NCBI GenBank assembly: GCA_014529385.2
Contig: CM043957.1
Span: forward strand, 90,352,160 to 90,416,159
Source of the DNA: Adiantum capillus-veneris
Taxonomy: Eukaryota > Streptophyta > Polypodiopsida > Polypodiales > Pteridaceae
DNA length: 64,000 nt
Direction of reading: 5' to 3'
Shown piece after piece: positions 33,901 through 44,507 of this stretch. The notes beneath the pieces were generated by a model. It did no database searches and was not told where the DNA came from. It saw nothing but the letters and a program-made list of their open reading frames with translations. How positions within the stretch are numbered: position 1 is the first letter of the stretch; every line of letters starts with the position of its first letter. The position numbers and the translations under genes were made by a program.

Positions 33901-34095
33901 AATTACATTAAATTAGATTTAGGTTTATTTAAGTTAAATTAGATTCGATTTAGGTTTATTTTTAGTTAGATTTACGTTTATTTACGTTAGATTAATTTTA
34001 TGTTATATTAGATTAGATTTAGGTTTATTTACGTTAGATTTAGATTTACGTTATATTATATTAGATTTAGGTTTATTTACGTTATTTACCTGTTA
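33880..34095. repeat. Degenerate AT-rich minisatellite
   Basis: Irregular tandem copies of a 20-30-bp unit containing AGATTTAGGTTTATTTACGTT. Unit length varies, and the array lies inside the CACTA element. Confidence 0.7.
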
Positions 34096-34753
34096 TTGAA
34101 GAGGGAATTGGCATAACCAATATACCACACTTGGGTGATAGAAAGGTTATACCATTTTCTTCTTTTTATCGTTTAAGATAAGGTTAGATTTAGATTTTCG
34201 TGTAGGCGCAACTCAAAGAGCTTCCGACGCTTGTCAGAAATGGCGAGAAAATTTCTTGCACTCACAGCTTCGACAGTCCATGTGGACCAGCAATTACACA
34301 TGCATGTTCGACTGCTGCTACCATACAATAAGCCGTCATGATCAGCTAATGGAAGAGCAAATTGAGCCTACACAGAAATTAGTGCAAGATGGCGATTCCA
34401 AGGGTCACACACACACAACATCCCGTCAAATCTAGAGTAAGAATTAAGTGCCTTGAGCAGACATCAGCTACATTGCAAGAATGGCGTACCTGCATGCTAC
34501 AAACAAAGATCTACTGTGAAAATATGTTAAGATGTTGTGAAATGCTACAGCTAGAGAAGAGGCAAAGGGGTTTTGTCCACTACATGCAGTATCATGTAGA
34601 CGTGGGTGTGTAGATTTCTTATACCCACAAATATAGGCATTGACCAAGAAAGACGAGATTATAACCCGATGGTTCTGATCTCCGTGCACCTCTAGACCGA
34701 GGTGTGCGGGGATTGGACATGACTAGAGAATGTGAGGTAGTTTACAGTGTGAA

Positions 34754-34826
<73 letters not shown>

Positions 34827-34888
34827 GACGAAGAATGCCAATAGAAGATTAAATTTGTTGTCCAGGTTATAAGATTTTTACCCTCATT
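34096..34888. other. CACTA 5' internal region
   Basis: No coding signal. It includes another GCATAACCAAT...GATAGAAAGG fragment of the tRNA-like repeat (34110-34160) and a pure GA run at 34757-34822, about 65 bp upstream of the transposase start. Confidence 0.45.
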
Positions 34889-37800
34889 ATGAGTAGTGAC
34901 GAGGATGTGAGGCCGTCCAACCGAAACACTTATCTCTCAACAAGGATCTTATGTCCTTGTAATCATTGCAAGCATGCTGTGCAACGGACAAGCCGCCTTT
35001 CTTTGCAACGCGTTTGTGAATTTAGCGAGGTCGATCCATCTATTATAGATCGAGTTGTTGCCAATTATAACTCGTCGGACTTTGACACTAGCCAACAGGC
35101 AGAAATCTTGCAAACCCAATAGACGTGTTCGCAGGTGCTTTGGTCAAGCAGCATATGTGAGGCCACAAGATGTAGCCTCTGACAGCTCGAGAGATGATCA
35201 TGCAGACCACATTCCCAACATGGCAATATTTGAGCCCGAGATCAATGAAATGATCGAGACGATCATGGATTCAGAAAGGCTTATCTATGATGATATGAAA
35301 AGTGAAGCCGATACGTCATTGTATAATGGAGCACATGTGTATAGATTGAAAGCGCTCCTAGCTCTTCTCAACATGCAGGCAAATTTTGGATGGAGTGATA
35401 CTAGCATCACAGCGCTTTTCAGGTGATCTATTACAATTAGTTTACTTTAATAAAAAACTCTAGATGTATAATGATCTGATAGATTTTTACACAATTGTAC
35501 CGTATTTTTATGTTGTGTAGATTGATCAAAGAGCACATACTGCCAGCTGATAATATGATGCTAGATTCTCGAGAGGAAGCAAGATAAATCTTGCAAAACT
35601 TGGGGATGGATTACAATTTCATCCATGCTTGTCCTAATGGCTGCATTCTTTTCAGAGGGGAATACATAGACATGGAGAAGTGTCCGAAATGTGATTCTGA
35701 AAGATATCGAGTAGATCTCCACGAAACAAAAATTCTGCAAAAGTTTTTGCGACATTTTCCTCTGCTTCCTCGCATCAAGCATTTCTTCGAATGTAAGTCC
35801 ATGGCCGCCCTAGCATCATGGCATGAGGAGAATAAATCTTCGGATTGTGTGCTACGGATTCCTGCAATTGTGCAGCCTGGAAACATATAGATGGAACATG
35901 ATTGGATTTTGCCAGGGAAGCTCGAAATTTGCGCTTAGGCATGGCTATGGATGGCGTAAATCCATTTGGTCAAAGATCAACATCTTACAGTGTATGGCCC
36001 GTTGTCATCGTGAACTACGACATACCCCAGTGGTTGACTATGAAGAAGGGGCACCTATGGCTAAGCTTCATTGTGTCGGGGCAATATAAAGTGAAGAATA
36101 TGGATGTGTATCTTCATCCACTATTGGAAGAGCTACAACAATTGTGGATTGGCATAGAAGTTGTGGATATGAGCCGACACACAGGTCGACGGAATGCTTC
36201 GATCACAGGCATTCTAATTTGGACCATGCATGACTATCCTGGACTAACAGAATGCTCAGGTGATCTATTTACACTCCTCACTTAGAAACTGTAAATCTTG
36301 GTTTTTCTCAAGCTGATCTATTATCATGTGTATACATGCAGGGCTTCAAACAAGCGGATCCAGAGCATGTGTCACATGTGGACCTAGACTGAATGCACGT
36401 AGGGTGCCGTCATTGAAGAAGCAAATCTACGAAGGTCATCAAGCATATCTTCTAGAGAATCATGTGTTACGCGATGAATTTTTGGGAAGAGAGCCACCGA
36501 GGATGCCTGCACAAGCATGGTTAGAGCAGAAGGAGATGTGTGATCATGGATTGCCCCCAAGGATGAAGAGACTATCTCTATGGTATGAGTTACCATACTG
36601 GCCCCGATTCATGATCAATCACTTGCTCGATCCAATGCACATATTCAAGAATGTGGGTAATCTACTATGGGACCATCTAACCGGCAAGAAAGATACTTTG
36701 GGAGCCAGAGTTGACCTTACAAATGTGGATCGTATGGAGCAATATTGGCCGCAAACAACGTCCGATGGATCGATAAAACTCCCTAAAGCACAATGGATTT
36801 TCACAGGAGCCGAAGAACGCAAATTTAAAGAGACCATTCGATCTTTGCGGACCCCCACTGGTGTAATGCACTCGCTCCGAACGTGTTTTACTAAAGAAGG
36901 AAAGATTACCGGTTTGAAGTCACATGACTGGCATAAAATGTGTCAGGTAAGTTCATAGTGGAGTATATCATAGTGGGAATTGTGTAACAAATTTGTGTGT
37001 GGACTTTAATATCATTTTTACACATGTTTTGCAGTTTATTTTACCGGTTTCCATTGAGGGATGTTTGTCTCTTGACGTCCGTAACACAATCTACAAACTT
37101 CCGAAGTTGGCAATGGATCTCACAAAAGGAGATCAACGTAGACTCCATACCATTCGCCAAACTAAATGCTATGGAGGTTGTGTGCATGTTTGAGAAACAT
37201 TTTCCTACTACCATGCTAACCATTCAGGTGCATCTCCTTGTTCACATAGTTGATGAGGTGGAAATAGCTGGCACAGTACATTCCAGATGGATGTTCTTTT
37301 TAGAGCTTTTCATGAAAACGCTCAAGGGATATGTGCATCATAAGCCACGTCTGGAGGGTAGCATGGCAGAAGGTTGGTTGGTATCAGAGTCCCTAGTGTG
37401 CATTGGAGAGTGGCTAGACGGATTTGATAAAGCCTGGTACAGGCTATGGCAAACCATAGATGATGAGCGCATATATGGGATTGTCATGTGCAATCTCGGT
37501 GTTGAGAAGAAGATGACGGACGATCTAGACACTAAAATCAACCCATTTTGCATGCTTCACAATCCAGTCATGTAGAAGTGGATTTCACAATATGAGGATG
37601 CAAAGCAAGAGCAACAAAGGGCACGAATCGAGTGGAGACGGGGAAGACGACCACCGATGCACTATCCGACGGATCTGGAGAGCCTACCAACATTCATGAG
37701 CTTAAGATGGTTGCACAACCAATTGAAAAGCGCACAACAGTGCGGTGAAGAAGTGACTGAGGAAGAGTAGGAGTACTCTCGGGGTTGCACGACCAAGGTA

Positions 37801-38545
37801 AGTTTGCAATGTACGACTAGTAACCTTCTAGATGTTTGAACGGCCACTCATAATCTTTGTTGGTTGTAGTATAAGTCATACATAGCAGCATGGTGTAAAG
37901 GTTGATATTTTAGGGTGGAATGGATCGACAAAAAGCGTTTTACTCAAGATTGTGGAATCATGGCAAAATTTGAACAATCTAGTCGACGACTTTCCTTTGA
38001 TGCAGATCCTGTGGTGGCGGAACTCACTTACTTCGGCACGCTACAAGAGATTTTGAGGATTGGTTATAGAGGATTTTTTGTGGACTTGTTCAATGTGCAA
38101 TGGTTCAAGATAATCATGGAGGGTCGCAACGCTACTGTGCGTAGAGGAGAGTCTGGTTTTCTTGAGGTAGAGTCAACTAAGAAATGGACTGACCTAAGAG
38201 ACACTTTCGTACTACCCGAGCATTGTTAACAAGTAAGTATGTAAATAGTTAACATACCATTTTAGAATTTATGTGCTTGGAAGCTCTCATGTAAGTTATG
38301 TGGCTCTGGCAGGTGATATTTCATCCTACAAAGTCTGCATCAAACTGGTGGTACGTCATAGAGGTAGCCCCTCGTAGTGCATGGACGTATGAAGGCTACC
38401 ATGTGCCAATCACAGCGGCATCAATGGAGGAGATCAAAGAAGATGCTCAGTCAAAAGCCGTGGAGGTGGTGCCGCACGAACATAAAGCTACTACTTTCTA
38501 TGGGGTGCATGCAGAGGATCTACAAAATGAAACAGAGGACAGCCT
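34889..38545 (+). pseudogene. CACTA TNP2-like transposase, multiply broken
   Basis: The frame opens MSSDEDVRPSNRNTYLSTRI with an N-terminal CPCNHC motif. The Transposase_21 core follows: HACPNGCILFRGEY, CPKC, RHFPLLPRIKHFF, LRLGMAMDGVNPFG, SYSVWPVVIVNYDIP, DVYLHPLLEELQQLW, LIWTMHDYPG, LWYELPYW and LDPMHIFKNV. A DUF4218-like part follows (FILPVSIEGCLSLDVRNTIY, HLLVHIVDEVE, LEGSMAEGW), then a DUF4216-like C-terminus (VAELTYFGTLQEILRIGYRGF). Three introns look intact: 35424-35520, 36259-36341 and 36948-37034. Defects include a frameshift near 35115, TAA at about 35585, a frameshift plus stop near 35885-35910, a frameshift near 37130 and TAG at about 37573. It is not functional. Confidence 0.85.
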
Positions 38546-38559
38546 CTTGAATGCAAAAA

Positions 38560-39992
38560 ATCCTCTTGACAGCCTGCCAATGCTTAGAACCTGGGCTACG
38601 CATAAATGTGTTTACCTGTGAGACTGCAAACTGAATATCTGGCCTCATGTTGAATACATAAATGAGGCATCCAAAAGTAGTTTGCTAAAGAGTGACATCT
38701 GCAGGATCACCAACATCATGTAGACTCAATTTCAAATTGTTTCCATGGGAGTGGCAATAGGTTTACAATGCTCAAGTCCAAACTTACAGATTTTGATACC
38801 CTAATGCGAGTCATAAAGAGAATGCAGCAATGTCTCTGTGTAACTTTTCTAACACAAGGCAATACCACCATCACACTGCTTAAACTGTATGCCCAAGTAA
38901 TGATGCAACAGCGCCAAATCTTTCATCTTGAAAGTAGCATTCAAATCAGCCTTAAATTCAGCAATATGTCTCTCATTTGGTCCAGTGATCAGCAAATCAT
39001 CTACATAAAGAACCACAAAAGTACATCACCCTCATGCTTTGCATACAATGTGCTTCTTGTTGGACTGTTACGAAAGCCTTGTTTGACCAAATGAGTGTCA
39101 GCTTTCTCATACCAAGCACGAGGAGATTGCTTCAACCCATACAAAGCCTTGTTACATTTGCACACTTTGTCCTCTTCTCCTTTCTTGACAAAACCGCGAG
39201 GCTGCGTTACATAAACTTCCTCAAACATGTCACCGTTCGAGAAAGTAGTAACAATGTCTTATTGATGTACATCCCAACTAAAATGAGCTGCCAATGCACA
39301 TAGAAAACGCACAGTAGTCATATGAAAAGTGGGAGCAAAAGTCTCTTCATAATCTATGCCTTTTTGCTGTGCATAACCCTTTGCAACAAGTCAAGACTTA
39401 TGGCGATCGATCTCACCATCTAGCTTGCATTTCAACTTGTAAACCCACTTCATACCAATGGCCTTTTTCCCAGGAGGCAAATCACATAAAGTCCATATGT
39501 CATTTTCTATAAGTGCATCATATTCTAATTACATGGCAGCCATCCAATTTTTTGAATTTTGTGCTTCCTCAAAAGACAGAGGTTCCTCAACATCACGTAA
39601 GCTAGACATAGCCAAAGCATAACAATCTGATGCATAAGATGCATGGCAAAAGACTAAACGAGTATGACTATACAAAGGTGCATCCAATTTACTGTCACGT
39701 AAAGTGTGCACCATCCATTTTAGCATACCTTTAACCTGATCATTTCAGCCCTTTCCTCATCAAGTACATCATGTACATCTGCATCAGTAATAGGCTGATC
39801 TATAACATTTTTGGAAACCCCCATAGGCTGTACATTTGCCTCATTGGAATTTGCCTCATGGTTGGTAACTAGGTGTGACTTAGCTTTCACATTCTGATGG
39901 TCCAACTCTTTTTGCAAGGCTTTCACGTATGTGTTGTGAAACATCTCGTCATGGAATTGAGGTTCGGATTTGTTTGTGTTAAATGCATGCAC
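38560..39992 (-). pseudogene. Copia element C3 RT region, broken
   Basis: Near copy of C4 (53168-54589). The minus-strand blocks are FNTNKSEPQFHDEMFH, DVEEPLSFEEAQNSKNWMAAM, FEEVYVTQPRGFVKKGEEDKVCKCNKALYGLKQSPRAWYEKA, and a frameshift just before the YVDD position. Unlike C4 it keeps the Cys codon (TGC) in KVCKCNKAL. Its own RNase H side is replaced at about 38550 by CACTA sequence. Confidence 0.8.
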
Positions 39993-40684
39993 ACTAGGTG
40001 TTATGGGCGCTAGTGTTTAACACAAATCTGTTCAAAACAGCATGCCAATTCATGGACTTTTTTGTTTTTGGAATTTTTTGCACTTCAAGTGCAACTTTTT
40101 CAGCCGTTTTATGAGTTTACACCCTACCGTACAAGGTAACGGCTCAGGATGGGGGTCTGGGGTTGGATGGTCTATACTCTATGAGTTGGTTGCCTCCACT
40201 CCATATCAAGTATATGTTTGGCTAAAGGATCTGCTAAGAGCATGCGTTATAATTTTGAACACATGTTATAGTGGGGTTGGATACCGAATCAATAGCTTCA
40301 TTAGTCAAGGACTTAGTAGGTGTGCTGACAAAGACCGTTGGCATGTAACCTTCATTAGGGGTGAACATGTAGTTCTGTGTGTTCCACAATGTTCAACAAT
40401 CAGACATGCAAAAACTCCCTATTCTGCCCCTCAATAGCTATGAGCTTTTCAAGATACTCGTGCGAGTTGGAAATCTGGCTCACAACTTCATGGAAAGTTG
40501 TGCCAAGGTTTTCTTGCATTTTTCTAGTATCTCTCAGAAAGTCTGAAAATTGGTTATTTCTTTATACACCTTTTAGTTGTGGTTCCTCCTTTAAAGTACT
40601 CACGTGAATTATAAATTGAGTTACCATTTAGATACAAGTGGTTGCAAAAGGACAACAATGTTGAAAATCAAGATTTTTCTCTTG
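39993..40684. repeat. Duplicated non-coding segment upstream of C3
   Basis: Nearly identical to 54590-55471 except that about 190 bp present there (54830-55025) is missing here. No gene was recognised. Confidence 0.55.
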
Positions 40685-41127
40685 CATTAGGTGAAATTTG
40701 GACTCACAAAGGGGCCCTTTAAGGAGTTTGACTTTACCTCTCTCTACCAAAATGGGTGCATGGATATATTTTTGCAAGCAAACTCCAAATTTGGCGGAGG
40801 TTTGACAGTTAGAATGTCCTCTTCAAGCTCTATCTACTTATATATAGCACGCCATGAGATTCCTCATATTTTAGAAGATTCTTTTTTTGATTCACTTAGA
40901 TGTGACAACTCTATCGGAATCTAAGTGAATCAAAAAAAAAATCTAAAATATGAGGAATCTCATGGCGTGCTATATATCAGTAGATATATAGTGACATTCT
41001 AAAGTGACAAACCTCTGCCAACTTTGGAGTTTGTTTGCAAAAATTTATCCATGCCCCCGTTTTGGTAGAGAGAGGTAAAGTCAAACTCCTTAAAGGGCCC
41101 CTTTGTGAGTCCAAATTTCACCTAATG
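40685..41127. repeat. Foldback element, about 220-bp arms, copy 1
   Basis: The left arm from CATTAGGTGAAATTTGG pairs with the right arm ending CCAAATTTCACCTAATG. Arms are similar over their whole length, with small indels, and meet at GATTCACTTAGA/TCTAAGTGAATC around a loop of about 18 nt. There is no coding content. Transcription through it would give a long hairpin RNA. Confidence 0.85.
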
Positions 41128-41319
41128 GTTTCATTGAACCTCCTCACTGCACCACATATCAATCATCAGGAAAATTGGCCCGTGTATGGGATGCCAATAA
41201 GGAAAACATCAGTTTTCTTACGAAGCTACTATTGCTTGTGTTTTCAAGGACGACAAGCCAAGGGGTTATAAAAAGGTTGGTTGGGTCGAGGATTGAACAC
41301 GGCATTTCCCAGGGCATTT

Positions 41320-41660
41320 CACTCAAAGTTTTCAAATTAAAAGGGTAACACAAACTTGTTTCCCTTTAAAGACTCCATTTTTCATCCTCTAAGGGACCCA
41401 ACTTAGAATCTTGGGTACCTAAATTGATATCTAATCTCAAGAGATGAGGTTAAGGGTCGAGCATAAAAAAATTAAATAACAGTATATGATCCCAAATCTT
41501 TCCCCAATCATAGCATATTCTCTAGCTCCTTGACGAGTTAAGGTACCATGTGAGAGAATTTGTGATGTTTGTGTGTTTTCCTTTGATGAATATCCTTACG
41601 AAGTTCAAGTGTCATGTAAATAACTTGAGATAGCTTGTAAGTTATGCTTTACTACTCCCT
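41320..41660 (-). pseudogene. Decayed E3-family gypsy pro fragment
   Basis: This is the same unit as 56215-56545 and 24060-24350 (CTAAGGGACCCAACTTAGAATC, then GAGAGAATTTGTGATGTTTGTG). It ends abruptly at the junction with the inverted copia RNase H. Confidence 0.5.
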
Positions 41661-42105
41661 TATATATCATGGTTGAGCAAGAAGCAACCTACTGTGGCCA
41701 CTTCGAGTTGTGAGGTTGAGTACAGGGCAATCTTCACAGCTACGGTTGAGTGTGTATGGCTCAGACTCCTTATGGATGATTTGGGTGTTGGACAGGACAC
41801 TGCCAACACTATCTACACTGATAGTCAGAGCGCATTGGCAGTTGCAAGGAACCCAATTTTTCATGCTCGCACAAAGCACATTGAGGTGCATTACCACTAT
41901 GTTAGGGAGAGGCTCTCAGCAGGACAGATCAGCTAGGCTTATGTGCCAACACAGGACAACCTTGCAGATATTTTCACAAAGGCATTGTCTCCTGAGAAGC
42001 TTGAGGCTTTCCGCAAAGCTTTGGGCTTACTCCCCTTTGTGGACTGATCATGTCCTCAGGGCATGGCACTTCCCTTTACTCATGTGCTAGCTCTCATTCA
42101 CTGCC
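41661..42105 (+). pseudogene. Copia RNase H fragment, inverted relative to C3 and C4
   Basis: The plus strand reads WLSKKQPTVATSSCEVEYRAIFTATVECVWLRLLMDDLGVGQDTANTIYTDSQSALAVARNPIFHARTKHIEVHYHYVRERLSAGQIS, a copia RNase H C-terminal half with the S-CE-EY and D-QSA motifs. A stop (TAG) follows and then the downstream part LADLFTKALS-like in another frame. It is the inverted equivalent of 52570-53010. The break with E2 lies after CTCATTCACTGC. Confidence 0.85.
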
Positions 42106-42116
42106 GGTGGGCTGCA

Positions 42117-42142
42117 TTGTGTTGTTGACCCAACGGTCAACA
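42117..42142 (-). repeat. E2 3' LTR remnant
   Basis: The minus strand reads TGTTGACCGTTGGGTCAACA and a few more bases matching the 5' LTR start with one substitution. It then breaks into copia RNase H sequence. Confidence 0.65.
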
Positions 42143-42153
42143 TTCCCCCCTTT
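42143..42153 (-). other. E2 polypurine tract
   Basis: The minus strand reads AAAGGGGGGAA immediately before the TGTTGACC LTR start, the expected plus-strand primer of a retroelement. Confidence 0.75.
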
Positions 42154-42227
42154 CGCGTTCATGTCATCCCCGACATGACCTGATTGTCGACGGGGATGTG
42201 GTCTTTGCTATCATTTTGTTGTTGGAA

Positions 42228-42835
<608 letters not shown>

Positions 42836-42890
42836 TGAGATCCTTTGATTACCCTTATGTCTGCTCTTTGTCATTGAGGACTTCTTTGTT

Positions 42891-42927
42891 CTTGAGTTGT
42901 GTTGTGTTGTTGACCCAGCGGTCAACA
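42891..42927 (-). repeat. Isolated E2 LTR-start sequence inside E2
   Basis: 37 bp identical or nearly so to the outer end of the E2 5' LTR (52319-52355), lying between the helicase fragment and the rest of E2. On both sides lie copies of a segment of about 60 bp (TTTTGAGATCCT(T/C)TGATTAC...) at 42832-42890 and 43033-43092. Confidence 0.75.
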
Positions 42928-43790
42928 CTTTGCTGTTGTTTTGGCTTCATCTGTTTCACTGCTTGTATCTTTGTCGAACCACAACAAGAACTATGATCCA
43001 TTAGAGCGAACATCTATCATCATAACCATTCATCTTTTGAGATCCTCTGATTACTTTTGTGTCTGCTCTTCTTCATTGGTAACTTCTTTGTTCCTGTGCA
43101 ATCATGTTGTTAGTGTTGTCTGCAGCTTTGTCATTGTAGGCCATTCTTCGACTCTCCATTGGGGAGGAGTATGCTATGATCTGAAATTGGTGCTTCAATT
43201 CATTTGTCATTTGATTTGAGTAGCATTTCCTTATTGTTGATGTAGAAGGAATATGTATAAGAGGATGGTGAGAGGTGTCTTTAGATTAGGGTCTAAAACC
43301 TGGATGACCAAAGGGAAAAATCCCGGTGGGAAAAAAATGCCTTTGGTATACGCTCTTATTGGAGTTGAGTAGTTGAACGTGAAGTACATGTTCATGAAAG
43401 GTGAGTGCTTGGGTGAAACACGGAAAGAGTGCCTGATGCAAGTGCCAATTATGGGACACTCTATATGCATATGAGAAATTTGTCAACAAAAGCATGCAAT
43501 GTGAAAGAAGGAGATGATGAGCGTTCGAGGAATAAATGTAGCACATGTGACATCAAAAGATGTCTCAATAGCTTCCACCTTTCCAAGAAGGGTTGGAGAT
43601 GTAGAAGTTTCTCCACTCGTATCTCACTGTGCTCAGTATGTGAGTGTCTTTTGGACCTTCTCCTTCACTCCACCAGACTTAAGTACTTAGACTTCGACTC
43701 TTTTGCTCACCTATACCAGCATGAGCGACACAACGTAAATATGCTCAACTCTTCCAGCTTGAGCAGTACCTAGAATAGCTAAGACGCTTA
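42928..43790. other. E2 3' region, unassigned
   Basis: Overlapping ORFs of 80-115 codons occur on both strands, for example a plus-strand frame with CNVKEGDDERSRNKCSTC. None shows a family I recognise. It may be further captured host sequence. Confidence 0.3.
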
Positions 43791-43799
43791 GACCACAGA

Positions 43800-44507
43800 G
43801 AATATTACTCGATTCTTTGGGACCCATTTCTTTGCAATTATTGGCTGTTTTGTTGTTGCTGACGCTCGTTTGGGAACCCATACTTGCCCGTGCTTCATTT
43901 GTGTTTGAAGAGACTTCTTTGGGATCCACCTTTTTGTTGTGTGAGTCGACAGTGGTCTTTGCTTCAGCCCTTGTATGCTTGGTTGGGGATGGGATTCAGG
44001 CTTTGAAAGTTGATACTGTGGTTGTTTTGATATCCAAATGAATTCCTAACTTTTTTGTGCTTGAATCAACTTCTTTGGAGCCCAAACCTGAGTTGTGAAA
44101 GCTTGCGACTTTGTGATATTCTTACCCGTTTGTGCACGCTTTCCATGTTTTTGTTTTGGTGTTGGATCTTGTGATTTGTCATTAGAGATCTTTGTCTTCT
44201 TGATCCATAGCTGTTTTTGGCCGATCTGGGTTTTTGGTATCCAGATTTGTCGAGCTTTTTGGCTACTTGTTGTCCTGTTCTTTTGACCTGTCATGGTTGT
44301 TTCTGAAGGGGTTGGTGATAGTGATGGCCTGAGTTGATGATAGGGGACGTCGTAAGATTTATCACTATCGCTACTATCCTCAGCAAGGTTGACTTCTTGT
44401 ACTTTCCCTTGATTTTTTGACTGGTAGTGAAAAGTTACTGTCTGTTTGCTCGTGGGTGGTAGTTTCTTGGAGTACTTTTCTAGCCCATTGATTAGAGCAT
44501 TGTTAGC
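43800..44507 (-). pseudogene. E2 post-protease region with WxPK repeats
   Basis: It continues the protease frame after a single TGA (44508-44510) as ANNALINGLEKYSKKL. It becomes Lys/Gln/Ser-rich with W-x-P-K motifs: QIWIPKTQ (near 44240), QVWAPKKL (near 44075), and after a frameshift RWIPKKSL, QVWVPKRA and KKWVPKNR (43810-43935). One more, QKWIPKSS, lies before the TGA. A first stop is at 44046-44048. I recognise WVPK-like motifs only as a feature of some plant retroelement linkers. Function is unknown. Confidence 0.55.

Larger units (their letters stand above)
32790..38545 (+). mobile_element. CACTA (CMC/EnSpm) DNA transposon, 3' end lost
   Basis: The left end starts CACTACAAGAGCT, the classic CACTA terminus. 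It is followed by subterminal repeats of an AGCGACGCT-type motif in both orientations (32812-32935). Further in lie microsatellites, tRNA-like repeats and a TNP2-type transposase pseudogene. The right terminus (expected AGCTCTTGTAGTG) is absent. Copia C3 sequence begins abruptly near 38550-38560. Confidence 0.75.

Noticed and set aside
33880-34095. Interstitial telomere-like repeat
   Set aside because: Units contain TTTAGGTTTA, not the plant TTTAGGG repeat, and unit length is irregular.
40042-40607. Plus-strand ORFs of 131 and 76 codons upstream of C3
   Set aside because: No recognisable motif, changed lengths in the second duplicon (54624-55352), and antisense to the copia-associated region.
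43429-43773. 114-codon Cys-rich plus-strand ORF as a possible host gene
   Set aside because: Antisense to E2, with no recognisable domain. Cys pattern is irregular. Kept only as unassigned sequence.
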